From Coenobita brevimanus (taxonomy: Eukaryota > Arthropoda > Malacostraca > Decapoda > Coenobitidae): a stretch of 64,000 nucleotides of DNA. A program made the position numbers and the translations under genes. Within the stretch, counting starts at the first letter, position 1. Every line of letters starts with the position of its first letter. The stretch is taken from NCBI GenBank assembly GCA_032717465.1, contig CM064653.1, positions 38,748,555 to 38,812,554 of the forward strand, given 5' to 3'. The notes under the pieces are model-generated. The model ran no database searches. It was not told the origin of the DNA and saw nothing but the letters and a program-made list of their open reading frames with translations. Positions 1-16,454 of this stretch are shown here, piece by piece.

Positions 1-440
1 CTCACCTCCCTCTCCCTTTTTCCTTCCACACACTCTCCTTTTCTCTCTCCTCCCTTACCTCCCTCTCCCTTTTTCCTTCCACACACTCTCCTTTTCTCTC
101 TCCTCCCTTACCTCCCTCTCCCTCTTTCCTTCCACACCCTATCCTTTTCTCTCTCCTCCCCCACCTCCCTCTCCCTCTTTCCTTCCACACCCTATCCTTT
201 TCTCTCTCCTCCCCCACCTCCCTCTCCCTCTTTCCTTCCACACCCTATCCTTTTCTCTCTTCTCCCTCACCTCCCTCTCCCTCTTTCCTTCCACACCCTA
301 TCCTTTTCTCTCTCCTCCCTCACCTCCCTCTCCCTCTTTCCTTCCACACCCTATCCTTTTCTCTCTCCTCCCTCACCTCCCTCTCCCTCTTTCCTTCCAC
401 ACCCTATCCTTTTCTCTCTCCTCCCCCACCTCCCTCTCCC
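1..440. repeat. 53-bp polypyrimidine minisatellite
   Basis: About eight head-to-tail units of 53 bp run from the window edge. Each contains CACCTCCCTCTCCCTCTTTC and then CACCCTATCCTTTTC. The first two units carry CACACTCTCC instead of CACCCTATCC, so two variants exist. The array probably continues left of the window. The strand is almost pure C and T, so the open frame on the minus strand is a low-complexity artefact. Confidence 0.9.
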
Positions 441-1117
441 TCCTGCCTCTCCTTCCCCTCCCAAATTCCCCTACCATCATAGCCCTCCTCTCTCCTCACC
501 CTCATCTGCTCTTATATCCCTCCCTCTTGTCATTCCTCCCATCCCCTCCTTTTTTAGCCCTTCTTTCCCCTCCCTCTTTTAAGCCTCTCCCTCTTCCCGT
601 CATTTCCCCCCCTCTCTAGCATTTCCCCCATTATTTCCCCTTTCTCTGTTCCTTCTCCAGCTCTTCATTCCATTTCTTCCCTTCCTTCCATAATTTTCTC
701 AACCTCCCTCTCCTCTTCCTTCTAATTTTCACGTTCCTCCCTCTCTCCCTTCCTCCTTGCGTTCCCTTCCCTCCCTTTTCTCTCCTACTCTCTGTTTCTC
801 CTTTCCCCTTCCTGTTTAGCCATCTAATCTCCTTCCCTCCATTTCCCTTCCATTGCCACACCCCTCTCCTCCGTCCCTCCCTCCCTCCCACAGCCATTTC
901 TCTCCTCTCTCCTCTCCATTCTTCCTGCCCTCTTCTTTCCTCTCTGTCTTTAACTTCTCGACTCATCCCTCCCTCTCTCCCTTTCCTCTCCTCCCCTCTC
1001 CCTCCGTCATTATCAGTCTTTCTCTCCCCTTCTTCCTTCCTAATTCTCCTCTCCGCCCCTCCTTTCTCTCCTTCACTCCACCCTCTTCTCTCCTCCCTAT
1101 CTCCACCACCCCAGTTT
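441..1117. other. Polypyrimidine tract, no gene
   Basis: A continuous C/T-rich tract with few purines and no clear repeat unit. It continues the composition of the neighbouring minisatellite. Proline/serine/leucine-rich plus-strand frames and arginine/glutamate/glycine-rich minus-strand frames follow from the composition alone. Confidence 0.8.
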
Positions 1118-1320
<203 letters not shown>

Positions 1321-1399
1321 CTGCTACACCTAATCTATATCATTTAGTTTACGGGAATTCTCTGCTAATGATGGAGTTGTGCAGTCTTTAATTTTACTC

Positions 1400-1625
1400 T
1401 TTTCATCTTAACCTGGCCTATTTTTTTTTTTTTTAAGCTTATTTCATGTACCTCAGTGGCAGAAGGAAAATACTACGATTCTACATCCTTTCCATATCAC
1501 TTCTTCGTGACCAGCACCACGTTCTAGTGCTAACATATTGCTATAACTCAGTGAAGATGGAGAGATGGCAGTTTTGGGTCAAGTTGAAGTGAAGTGGGTA
1601 TAAACGCCTCCAGTTAAAAAAAAAA
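1400..1625 (+). repeat. TR-C dispersed repeat, copy 1
   Basis: Similar to 4373-4790 and 59127-59320. Shared blocks, in order, are a TTCATCTTRACCTGG-like start, a TACTACGAYTCTA block, CACTTCTTCGTGACCAGCAC, and a tail with GAGATGGCAGTTTT and a GTTRAAGT-like block. No coding potential is visible. It is probably a short non-autonomous element of unknown class. Confidence 0.65.
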
Positions 1626-1724
1626 ATCTATCCTAAGGTAAATACAAGCGTCTGGAATCTCTCTCTCTCTCTCTCTGATATGGGTTAGGAATTTCACCCC
1701 ACGGTACCTATGTCTTTTTCTACT

Positions 1725-1953
1725 CCTAACCTCCTCCCTATCCCTCCCCCCCTTCCCTTTCACTTGGATTTACCTCAACAGACTCCCTCTCACATCGCCT
1801 ACCCATTCCCCTTGCTCACCACTTCCCCTTCCCCCTACCCATTCCCCTTCCTCCCCTCTTCCCTTTCCTCTTCCCCCTCCCCTTCCCCCTTACCTTTTTC
1901 AAGCCTCTCACCTCACCCATTTGTTCCGTCTCACGCCCTCTTTAACGTCATAT

Positions 1954-1996
<43 letters not shown>

Positions 1997-2686
1997 AACT
2001 CATTTCCCTAGCACCACCTTCCACCAACCTGACTCCCTTCGCTTATCTATCCATCTGTCTATCTGTCCATTGTCAGACGCCGCATCCTAGAAGGGGTAGC
2101 TTCGACTACATGGAACCTACTGCACATGTACATTTGTCCTTACTCAGTAACAACCCTCCATCTTTCCATAACACAGCATCCTCCTTTGCATAATATCGCA
2201 CTTTATCTCCACCTCGTCTTCCCTCTACTGTCCCTACTCAATAACGACTCCCTCTTCCCACCACTCTCCTTGCCTACTCTACTATCTCATCTCTCCATTT
2301 CCTCCTCGTTTGCCTCTCCCTACTCAGTACCGACCACCCCCCCTTCTCGTCATTCTCCTTACATACTCTAACATCTTATCTCTCCATCTTCTGCCTTCTT
2401 GTCTCTCGGTACTCAGTAACAATCCCTCTTCCCACCACCCACCCCTATCTGATCTCTCCATCTCGTTCTGTCATTTCTTCTCACTTCATACAACTCACTT
2501 CCTTTCCCTGTCAATTGCTTCATTTCACCCCGACTCTCTCTCTCTCTCGCTCTAAATTCCACGGCACATCCATCTTGTCTCACCTCACCTCCTCACTGCA
2601 CGCTCAACCTCACTTAATTTCACATTGCCTCTCCTCATCTCCCTAACCTCATTTCACTTCATTTCCATACCACTTTATTTTTAACC
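1725..2686. other. Polypyrimidine tract with (CT)n
   Basis: A C/T-rich block with a perfect (CT)n run at about 1961-1995. Around 2100-2480, phrases such as TACTCAGTAACAA and CCCTCTTCCCACCA recur about every 100 bp, which suggests an old degenerate tandem repeat. No gene is supported. Confidence 0.65.
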
Positions 2687-2800
2687 CCTTCAACCAGAAT
2701 ACATCATTTAACTGTGAAGGGATTTTTCTTGCTGGCTCACAATCTGAATAAACACCGTCTGAAGTTGCCATCGTTTAATACTAGAAGTTAATCAGCTTCC
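2687..2800 (-). repeat. PAL-A partial copy
   Basis: It starts with TTAACCCCTTCAACC and contains CTGAATAAACACCGTCTGAAG near 2740-2762, a diverged reverse complement of the PAL-A core. The interior is shortened relative to other copies. Confidence 0.6.
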
Positions 2801-3355
2801 CATCACCTCACTTCACCCCATCTTGCATTCCTCACATCTCACCTCATTTCCTTCCCATCTGCTCACCCTCACTCACCCTGCCTTCACGTCCAGCCATGAC
2901 CTCACATTCGTTCCCCTCATCTCTATTCCCCTCACAACTCCTCACCCTTCCTTCCTTATCCTCTTATTAAGTTTATTTCTCTTCTTCTGATCCCTTCCTC
3001 TCTTCGGTTTCCTCCTTCTCCAGTTCTTTCTTGCTTCTCCTCCTTCCTGTCTGCTTTCTACATTCCTTCCTCCAATCATTATCATCATTTCTTCCTTCCT
3101 TTATCGTCTCTCTGCGCTAATCCTCTTTTATTTCAACCCATCTTCTCTCCTTTCATCCTATGCTCTTGTCTTTTCTCGTCTACTTCGACCCTTCTTCTCT
3201 CTCTCTTTTTTTCTCCATCTTCCCTCTTTACCCCCTTCTTACGTTTACTCCTTCTCTCTGATCCATTCCATTGCTTTCCTGTCTCTCTTCTTTTCCACAC
3301 TTTCCTTTCCCTCATATCTATGCTCCTCTCACCTCATCCTCCTCTCTTTATAATC
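2801..3355. other. Polypyrimidine tract, no gene
   Basis: C/T-rich DNA with CTCACCTCA-like and CTTCCTCC-like words. No unit stands out and no gene is supported. Confidence 0.6.
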
Positions 3356-3429
3356 TTCAAAGGCATACAAACGAGTACAAAGGAAATCAAACAGCAACAG
3401 GCCTAATATTCCCGTTGATACAAGACTAC

Positions 3430-3651
3430 TGCCTGTACTCTCAACAGTTAAGGAAGCTCCGTAACACATTTTCCTTGTTAATTTGTTTTTGTATATAGCT
3501 CGTTATTAATCTTTTATGCGCTATTTTTTCATTTCTATGTTGGTGCTAAAAACATGAAGACAACATACAAGAGGGCAGCAGATATAGACTGGAAAATAAA
3601 TCGCTATGGAAATTGTGTTAGGGAGCTTCCTTAACTGCCAGGAATACAGGC
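3430..3651. repeat. FB-B foldback element, copy 1
   Basis: The left arm (from GCCTGTACTC through AAGGAAGCTCC to GTAACAC) is the inverted complement of the right arm (GTGTTAGGGAGCTTCC through GGAATACAGGC). Arms are about 40 bp, with further partial symmetry inside (TAATTTGTTTT against AAATAAATCGC). Length is about 222 bp and no transposase frame is present. This fits a MITE or foldback element. Superfamily is not evident. Confidence 0.8.
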
Positions 3652-4372
3652 TTACCACAATGGCATCTTTGTCCTTCTTTTTACCTGCAGGAAAAAGAAG
3701 GACAAACATTTATGCCACCGCTGGATGATTATACTTACATTAGCGTATATTCTTGCGCAGTTAAAAAGCAATAAAAAAAGGCTATACATAATCCACACCA
3801 GCTCAAAATCTGTTCTTGGCTATATAAGATCGAACACTAATAATTATTACCCAAGTGACAACGTTTTGCGAAGTATATGATCGTCATTAAAGTTATCATC
3901 AATCTTATCAACACCACCATAACGAAACTCATATTTCATGCACTATTATCGTCCACAACCGTCCTCAAAATCATCATCATCATCATCACCACCACCACCA
4001 CCACCATTATCACCACTATTCATAACCACCATCACCACCATAATATCATCACGATCATCATACTAATCATCATCATCCTACCCCCTTTTCCTGTCAAATG
4101 CAATTACGATATAGCCATAAAAATACACACCCACACAATATATAAGTGACTCAGCCGGGGAGTAATGAAAAATGAATCGAATGAAATAAAATGAGAGTCC
4201 ACCAACCCGAATAATTTCATGAGAGAGAGAGAGAGAGAGAGAGGTGCCTCAGTGCAAAAAATATATATATACATACTTTCTGATTACTGGAACTCTAACA
4301 TTCACTTTACAGCAATTATTCATCAACTGTTAAATCGGATGAAGTATTTTTTTATGTATATTATTCCAAAGT
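3652..4372. other. AT-rich spacer with (ATC/ACC)n
   Basis: No gene is visible. Degenerate ATC and ACC trinucleotide runs lie at 3966-4075, a (GA)n run at 4221-4242 and a short (TA)n near 4260-4272. Confidence 0.7.
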
Positions 4373-4790
4373 CCTTTCATCTTGACCTGGCGCAGATTTT
4401 CGTCCTTCCGTAGCTTATTTCACGTCGATTAATGAGAATAAGGAACTATGCCTCTTCATCCTCTCCACAGCACTTCTTCGTGACTAGCACCTGAATAAGA
4501 ATACTACGACTCTATTTATATCCTTTCCAATGCACTTCTTCATGACTAGCACCAGAATAAGATTATACTACGACTCTATATCCTTTCCATAGCACTTCTT
4601 TATGACTAGCATCAATGTTAGATAACAATTAGGTTCTACTGTATATTCTTTCCATAGCACTTCTTCATGACTAGCACCATGCCCTAGCGTTAATTTCTTA
4701 CTACAGCTCAGCAATCAAGACAGAGAGATGCTAATTTTACGCCTAGTTAAAGTGATGGGTATTCGTATAATTATGTCCAGACGATTTTCT
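4373..4790 (+). repeat. TR-C copy 2 with internal amplification
   Basis: Start and tail match TR-C copies 1 and 3, but the GCACTTCTTCATGACTAGCA block is present four times (at 4470, 4532, 4592 and 4658), against once in the other copies. Spacings are 62, 60 and 66 bp. Each repeat also carries part of TACGACTCTATATCCTTTCC. The copy therefore holds an internal tandem expansion of about 60 bp. Confidence 0.75.
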
Positions 4791-4880
4791 TCATCACAGG
4801 ATAAAATTTTTGAACTGGGGGGATTGGATACGTGAGGGGGTTAGAATGGCTCCATAAACTGCTCCAATTATAACTTCTTG
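4768..4880 (+). repeat. PAL-A partial copy abutting TR-C
   Basis: Contains GTCCAGACGATTTTCTTCA, the PAL-A core with a diverged right half, directly after the TR-C tail. A GGGGGTTAGAATGGCT end resembles the GGGGTTAATGAAGGCT end of other copies. Confidence 0.5.
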
Positions 4881-5135
4881 TATTCATTCTTCATCCAAGC
4901 AATTTTTATCAGCGTAGAAAATACATCTTTTAGTTAAGGGTTAGCGTAAAAAAAAAAATAAATAAATAAATAAATAAATCACAGTCTATGGACCTATGTT
5001 GTCAGGTTTCAAACGTATAAACATACACACACAGGTCAGAACAGGCAAAAAATAAGAATATATTAAAATCTGAATTAAAAGTAGCGGGACGAATGGTGAC
5101 ATAGATGGCAAACGAAAGGAGGAGGGGGAGGCGGT

Positions 5136-5464
5136 GGCGGTGGCTGAATCGGTAGAGAGGCGGCTTGCGGTCCTAACGGACCCAGGATCGAATCCCGGCT
5201 GGGGCAGGGAACAGTTTAAGGATTTGAATTTCATGAAAGCAGACTTTCCTGATCTACCAGATGACCCGCCGACATGTCGTAAAAATACCCCCGCTAATAC
5301 CAGTACACCAGTCCTGTATGAGACAGCCCTAGCATGTATTCAATATGGACGGTGGGTGTTAGCGCCGAAGTGGTGACATGTGGAGGTGTAGGAGGACTAC
5401 TGGGCCTTGCGATAGGTGACTGCCCCCAAGAAATAGGCCCCGAGCCTTTGCCCAGAGTCGGACA

Positions 5465-5498
<34 letters not shown>
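5136..5498 (+). mobile_element. tRNA-derived SINE, SINE-1 copy 1
   Basis: The head contains an A-box-like TGGCTGAATCGGTAGAG (about 5141-5157) and a B-box-like GGATCGAATCC (5185-5195), the spacing of an RNA polymerase III promoter of tRNA origin. The body runs about 270 bp, includes ATATGGACGGTGGGT and GTGGTGACAT (shared with 33912-34246), and ends in 33 consecutive A residues at 5466-5498. This layout is typical of a SINE moved by LINE machinery. A clear target-site duplication was not seen. Open frames across it are incidental. Confidence 0.8.
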
Positions 5499-5502
<4 letters not shown>

Positions 5503-6261
5503 GCTAAAACTGCTGTATCATAATAAACACAACAGTTTGTGGATTAAATTCTTCTGTTCGTATCGGAACAATTCACTACGCTGTGAAATTAAAACTGATA
5601 TCAATTCATACGGACGGATTCATAGATACAAATAGTCAGAGACAGACAGATAGATAGACAGATAGACAGACAGACAGATCATGCCAATGAAGGCGTATAA
5701 GAAGCAGTCCCAATAATGCAAAGCATATTCGGGATAATGCAATTCAGGTCTCTCAGGGTATGAGGAATGATTATAATTTAGTTAATGGCATCAAAACTAA
5801 GGTAAAGTGTTTAAGGACGTCAAACGCCAGCATCATCATTACCATTGTCAAAATCATCAATCCAAGCCCTATTTCTCTGATCCTATTATAAACAGAATCT
5901 AAAATCAGAAATATCAATTAAAAATAAATAAACAAACAAAAAGGAGAAACAATGATAGGAGTACCCAGTAAATGGAACGCACATCCATTCACTCATCACT
6001 CCATCCTTCCCAATAAACATCATTATCATTCTACCACTACCCCCACAATAATAATGAAGTGGTCAAATAAAAATGCTGGCGACAATACAATAGAAGTAAT
6101 CACTAAAACGGCTCTAACATCCATTCACTCATTCAAAAATATCATCATAATTATCATCATCATCATCATCATCACCAAAACCATATTCGTACACAGCTAT
6201 GCACTCAGTATAATATAATGCATTCGCTTCCTACACATTATAATCACAAAACTTTCCCCAC
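5499..6261. other. AT-rich spacer with small microsatellites
   Basis: No gene is visible. It holds GACA/GATA runs at 5636-5680 and an (ATC)n run at 6134-6176. Confidence 0.7.
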
Positions 6262-6464
6262 AACCTTCTCTCTTTATCACCATCAATCCAATCATATTCC
6301 TACGCATCCCACTCACTCATCACACGGTACAAGCTGCCCAAATATCACACAACACTCTCACCACATCCTTCTCTCTTTATCACCATCATTCCAATCATAT
6401 TCCTACACAACCTCCTCACTCATCACACGGTATAAGCTGCCCAAATATAACACAAGACCCTCTC
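6262..6464 (+). repeat. 103-bp tandem duplication
   Basis: Two direct copies with a period of 103 bp. CTTCTCTCTTTATCACCATC begins at 6265 and again at 6368, and both copies contain CCAATCATATTCCTAC, CTCATCACACGGTA and AAGCTGCCCAAATAT. Only scattered substitutions separate them, so the duplication is fairly recent. Confidence 0.85.
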
Positions 6465-6884
6465 CACACTCACCTCTCATTCCGGTACCCCTCAGGCAGG
6501 GCTGGGGACAATATTCACGTACCTGGAAAGATAAGATTAACATTAGAACACCAACTTTATGGAAAGAGGCATAGATTGAAATACACAAACGCATACACAG
6601 GACAGGTAAACAAACAGACTGGTAAAATGGTATACAGATACAGAAACAGATATACAGAATGATACGAACACAGACAGTAAAAGCAGACAAAAAAAAATCT
6701 GAGTTAGAGAGATGAATAAATTAACATCATCAGTATTACCATTTTCATCGTAACCATAGCAACGATGGAGTGCTTTACCCCCTACACAAAGACAACAACA
6801 ACACTGAAACTAACAAACAAACACCAAGACAAAGAACCCGTATACAAAAACACAACAAAAAGAACAAGAGAACAAAAGATTCCT
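6465..6884. other. Unassigned spacer
   Basis: No gene, RNA or repeat was recognised. Words such as ACAGATACAGAAACAGATAC near 6630-6660 suggest a decayed simple repeat. Confidence 0.5.
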
Positions 6885-7510
6885 CTGTTCTCCTCCCCCT
6901 CTTCTGTTATCTCCCTCCTCCACCTCTTCCCTTCGCATCCCTGTTTTTTCCCTCCGTCCCTTCCCCCATCTCTCTCTCTCTCTCTCTCTCATACAAGTTT
7001 CTTTCATCTCACCACTCATTTCTACCCTTCCTTTGTCTCTCTTTCTCTCTTCCCCACCACCTTTTAGCCCTCCTCTTCCTCGTCTTCTTCTCCTTCCTCC
7101 TATTCCTCTCCCTCCCAACCTCAAATTAATACCTCATCCTCCTTTTCCTCCTTACTCTTCCTCTTCCCCTTCCACCTTTTCTTTCTCACTGGTTTGCCTC
7201 TTCCCCTTCCCCCTCTTCATTCTCCACTTAGCCTAATCCTCTCCCTCCCAACCCCAAAGTACTTCCTCTTCTACATCCCCCCTCCTCTTCCCCTTCCTTC
7301 TCCTCTTCCTCTTCTCTCCATTAATTTTCCCCTTCCTCCTCTTCTCCTCCTGCCTATCTCCCACTAACAATGTATTTCTTCTCCTGTTCTTTTTCCTCCA
7401 CTGTCTCCTTCTCCATATCTTCCATCTTCCAAACCTCATATTACTCTCTCTTCTTCCTCGTCCTCCTCCTCTTCCAGTCTCCAAACTATACCCCCCCCTT
7501 CTCTCTCTCT
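6885..7510. other. Polypyrimidine tract
   Basis: C/T-rich block with (CT)n at 6971-6990 and a recurring TCCTCTTCCCCTTCC-type pattern. No gene is supported. Confidence 0.75.
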
Positions 7511-7620
7511 CTGTATCCAATCGTTAGAAGAGCGCCGAGAAGAAATAAACCATTCATTTTACGCAACAATGCACACCCAATGAAGGAATCAGTACCACTA
7601 TCGCTAAATTTTTAAAGACC

Positions 7621-8070
7621 TTGATAATAAGGAAGTTCAGAAATACCAGGAACTTCAAAATATACCAAATAAATACCAGGAACTTCAAAACATACCAGTC
7701 AAATACCAGGAACTTCAAAATATACCAAATACCAGGAACTTTAAAATATACCAAATACCGGGAACTTCAAAATATGCCAGTCATATACCAGGAACTTCAA
7801 AATATACCAGTCAAATACCAGGAACTTCAAAATATACCAGTCATATACCAGGAACTTCAAAATATACCAGTCAAATACCAGGAACTTCAAAATATACCAG
7901 TCATATACCAGGAACTTCAAAATATACCACTCAAATACCAGGAACTTCAAAATATGCCAGACAAATACCAGGAACTTCAAAATATGCCAGACAAATACCA
8001 GGAACTTCAAAATATACCAGTCAAATACCAGGAACTTCAAAATATACCACTCAAATACCACAACTGGCAA
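7621..8070. repeat. 30-bp minisatellite open on both strands
   Basis: About fourteen units of 30 bp with core CAGGAACTTCAAAATATACC. Because 30 is a multiple of three, the plus strand stays open for 175 codons (decapeptide repeat YQELQNIPVK) and the minus strand for 109 codons. From about 7780 to 7930 units alternate between GTCAAATAC and GTCATATAC endings, giving a 60-bp higher-order repeat. Irregular units at the left edge (near 7650-7770) look like older, shortened copies. No splice context or domain supports coding, so this is read as a minisatellite. Confidence 0.9.
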
Positions 8071-8269
8071 CGTAATGGGGATAAAAATGGGATGGTAACG
8101 ACTGAGTCAAATTGGGGACAATGTTTCTTTTTACTGAACACAACGTAAACATTTGGAACACAGTGCTCAGTAATGCAAAACGAACACCAATATTTACAAA
8201 TTCGCTTAGTTAAATAATGATGATAATGATGATGATACATTTATTTCCTTTATATTTCTTGTCAACAGC

Positions 8270-8755
8270 TTCTACCCCATCTTCCTGGTTTCTTTCTCTT
8301 CTTCCTAGGTTCATCATTTTGTATGCTGCCTCTCCTTTTTCTCCTTCCTCTCCCTCCATCTCCACCTCTTCCTTCTTTCTCTTTTTCCTTCCCCTACTCT
8401 TCCTTACCTCCTTTTAGTGCCCTCCCAACACCTCTCTTCCTTCTCTCTTCACTTCATTTGTTCACTCTTCCTTCCCTCTCTCCTCTCACATTCTCTCTCC
8501 TTCGTTAGTTCTCTGTCCCTTCCAATCCTCCCTCACTCTCGTCCTTCCTCTCCTCTGCTCTCTTTACTTCCCTCCCCTTCCCTATCTCTTCTCTCAAGCT
8601 CCCTCACCTCTCTCCCCTCCTCTCCGAATTCTTCCATTCTGTCTCAGTTCCTACCTCTTCTCCTCTCCCTTCCTAACCCTCCTTCCCTCCCCATCTCTCT
8701 CTCTCTCTCTCTCGTCCCCTCCCTCTCCCCTCTTTGCTCATCTACCACAGATTAA
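8270..8755. other. Polypyrimidine tract
   Basis: C/T-rich block ending with (CT)n at 8694-8713. The next 70 bp (8756-8825) lead to a sharp switch to purine-rich DNA on the same strand. Confidence 0.75.
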
Positions 8756-8825
8756 AGGTCAACAGAGGAGACTTTACAACTAACCCTCCCCCACTCCTCC
8801 CCCATCCCATCCCCTCCCCCACTCC

Positions 8826-11470
<2,645 letters not shown>

Positions 11471-11477
11471 GTACAAC

Positions 11478-11610
<133 letters not shown>

Positions 11611-11689
11611 ACAGGAGAAACCCCGCTGAAAGAATAATGCAAGAACGTGGGTGGAAATGGCAAGGACGAAAAAGAGGCGTTGACATTTT

Positions 11690-11830
11690 CAGTCCAATAA
11701 CATTTTCTAAGCTCAATTCCTTCTACCTTCAGACGATTTTATTCAGCTTAGGAGAGTTCAGCTAGAAGGGTTAGAGATAGATTTCAGTGATTCCTTCCCT
11801 AGCAAAGGTCTCTGCTAGAAGGAAATTGCT
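11690..11830 (+). repeat. PAL-A copy
   Basis: Contains a near-perfect core, CAGACGATTTTATTCAGCTT, at about 11732-11751 within CTACCTTCAGACG..., followed by AGGAGAG and then GAAGGGTTAGAGA. TTTTCAGTCCAATAACA near the left matches the PAL-A end loosely. The second half is degraded. Confidence 0.7.
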
Positions 11831-11944
11831 TTAGATAGGAAAAATATACTAAGAAAATATGCCCTCTGAATCAGCGGGTTGTTTTGCTTAAGGCTCAGAA
11901 CCTATCTAGTACACCTGCCCGCCCATATCAGGTGTGCTGGTCGC

Positions 11945-12100
11945 TACTATACATGCATACACACACATACACGATACGTACACACATACATACATACCCG
12001 CTACGAACATAATACATGCATACACACATACCCGTTACGCACATACCTACTGTACATACATACCCGCTACAAACATACATACACACATACATACTAAGCA
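11945..12100. repeat. Imperfect CATA-rich tandem repeat
   Basis: Units resembling CATACACACATACCCGCTAC recur several times. This is a degenerate tetranucleotide array, not a gene. Confidence 0.75.
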
Positions 12101-12388
12101 TCCCAGGTCATGGAGTACAGAAGAATACATAGCAAAATAAACGGCAACACACCTAAGCATTAGTCCTACCGAGACCTTTGTTATGGGGCAAGCTATGACT
12201 ACGATATCTATTCTATTAGCCTATGACAAGGATAGCAATGTGGAAAGGGTGGAAGTGTCTGAAATTGTGCCAGAGCAAGTGATACGAAAAAAAATAAGAA
12301 GCAACAATGATGACAATCCCCTTAACGAAAATTTTTACACGAATGTATATTGCTATCTCTTTGATTAATTTCATTCCGAGGGAGATTT
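12101..12388. other. Unassigned unique-looking sequence
   Basis: No repeat or RNA was recognised. A 61-codon plus-strand frame (12183-12368) has unbiased composition and no recognisable domain. It is too short and isolated to call a gene. Confidence 0.4.
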
Positions 12389-12920
12389 GGTGTGGTGTGG
12401 TGTGGTGTGGTGTGGTGTGGTGTGGTGTGGTGTGATATGATGTGGTGATTTTGTGGTGTGGTGAGGTGTGGGAGGGAGATTTTGTGTGGCGTGATTTGGG
12501 AGAGTGATATTTCGGTGTGGTGTGGGTGGTGATTTTGTGTGATGTGGTGTGGGAGGGTGATTTTGTGTGGTGTGGTGTGGGGGGTGATTTTGTGTGGTGT
12601 GGTGCGGGAGGATGATTTTGTGTGGTGTAGTGTGGGAGGTGATTTTGTGTGGTGTGGTGCGGGAGGATGATTTTGTGTGGTGTTGTGTGGTGTGGTGTGG
12701 CAGGGTGAATTTGTGTGGTGTGGCTTGGGAGGGTGATTCAACATGGTGTGGTATGGTGAGGTGTGGTGTGGGACCGTGATTTTTGCGTGGTATGGTATGG
12801 CGTGGGAGGCTGGTTTTGTGTGGTGTGGTGTGGGAGGGCGATTCTGTGTTGTTCTGTGGAAGGGCGATTTTGTGTGGTGCTGTGTGGGGTAGGAGGGTTA
12901 CTTTGCGTGGCGTAGTGTGT
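12389..12920. repeat. GTGTG-based minisatellite
   Basis: Starts as a pure (GTGTG)n pentamer run (12389-12430) and becomes a longer, variable unit of about 30-45 bp built from GTGTGGTGTGGTG, GGGAGGGTGA and TTTTGTGTGG. Divergence increases to the right. The His/Pro/Thr-rich minus-strand frame is a by-product. Confidence 0.85.
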
Positions 12921-13320
12921 TGTTATTTCGCTAAAGTCCCTAAAACGTACGAGTGAAAAGACATTGCATCCGAAGAATGTTAGTGCGAGACAAACGGACA
13001 GAGTCGCTCCTAAAGATGTTCCCAGTTAAATTAAATCAATAAAAATAAATAAATGACGTATAAGCCTGGCCAAAAATGAACCCAATGCCCAAATTCAGGC
13101 TCCTATGACTCTTACTTAGCTGCCTCCTAGGACTCACTCAGCAAAGTAAATGGTGTTGTGTTAGCTGGGATTAAATACTGGAGTTGTGCAGATCATGAGA
13201 GGGTTGAGGATATTATTATTAACGAACGAGCTCCTATGATTCCCTCAGCTGAATTAAATCGTCTAGTGTTAAGTGGAACATAATACTAGAGATGTTATAG
13301 CCATGTAGGGATTACACACA
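12921..13320. repeat. Diverged 107-bp duplication with a PAL-A core
   Basis: A CTCCTAKGAYTCMCTCAGC-like start occurs at 13124 and 13231, followed in both copies by matching blocks ending in TACTRGAGWTGTT. The second copy holds CAGCTGAATTAAATCGTCTA, a clear inverted PAL-A core; the first copy has the same stretch in decayed form. Two tandem PAL-A fragments are therefore likely. Confidence 0.55.
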
Positions 13321-13439
13321 CACACACACAGTATATACATATTTACCTATTCACTGGAGCAACAACTAAAGAGCTAAAATTTCAGAGTTCTTGTTCATAT
13401 ACCGTGATGAAATAAATGGCAGTCAGTATGGTTATAATA

Positions 13440-13440
<1 letters not shown>

Positions 13441-13474
<34 letters not shown>
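13441..13474. repeat. (CA)n microsatellite
   Basis: A short CA run. It is followed to about 14150 by A-rich DNA full of oligo-A runs, with no gene seen. Confidence 0.9.
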
Positions 13475-13499
13475 GGCACGGTATACACATTTTTGACAG

Positions 13500-14150
13500 A
13501 AAAAAAAAAAGCGCTTTTTTACACGTAAAAAAAAATGAGGTAAAAACCAGGACTTGCTTTTTGGTAAATTTAGTGGACAAATAAGAAAATCAGGTAAAAA
13601 AAAATAACTACCACAAAAATTAAAAATCAAAAAGGTATGGAAAGTGGAAAACAATAAGAGAAAAATGCGAATTGAAAAAAAAAAAAAAACACTACACCTC
13701 TTCAAAGCATGGGAAAAAAATACGAGTAATTATATTTTTCCGGGTGGGAGCAGTGGTCAAAACAAAATAGAAATGAAAAAATAAAGAAAAAAAAAGAAAA
13801 AGAAAAAAGGGATGGCGAAAATACCACGCCAAAATGGATAAATTCTTTTGTCAGTGGTAAAAAGAAAAAAAGAGTACAATGAGTTTTTTTCCCCCCTCTC
13901 TCTCTCTCTCTTCCTCTCTCTCTCTCTCTCTCTCTCTGGAGTGATAGAAAAATACAAAGGGTTAATTTTTCTGGTGAGAGCGGATAAAAACAACGAAAAA
14001 ACAGCAAGCCAAGAAAAAAAAAAAAGATCATTTGGCGGGGGTGACGAAACACTAAAAAATAAGAAAAAAAATGGGAATACAAGAAAATCCGCCAAGAGAG
14101 AGAGAGAGAGAGAGAATAAGGTAACAGCACCGGGAAAACGGAATAACACA
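13500..14150. other. A-rich spacer with (CT)n and (GA)n
   Basis: Many A runs of 8-13 bases, an interrupted (CT)n at 13893-13937 and (GA)n at 14094-14115. Frames on either strand are lysine- or phenylalanine-rich by composition only. Confidence 0.7.
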
Positions 14151-14153
14151 AGA

Positions 14154-16170
<2,017 letters not shown>

Positions 16171-16261
16171 AGTCTGGAGGTGACGGTGGTCCAATGGCTG
16201 GGTTTCAGCATAAATATTTACTGGTTGGCCTCGCACAGTAACACAGTCTCACACACCACCC

Positions 16262-16264
16262 TAG

Positions 16265-16315
<51 letters not shown>

Positions 16316-16409
16316 CGGGAGATGAAGGTAGGGAACGAGCGGATTGAAGTGAAAAGGATATATGATAATAAAAGTGAACAGAAGAGCGAAACAAAAAAAA
16401 TACAAGTGC

Positions 16410-16454
<45 letters not shown>

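Noticed and set aside
7621..8070. CRISPR-like array (regular 30-bp periodicity)
   Set aside because: Units are contiguous with no unique spacers, and the context is eukaryotic.
12183..12368. 61-codon frame in unique sequence
   Set aside because: Short, no domain, and no splice or promoter context I can defend.
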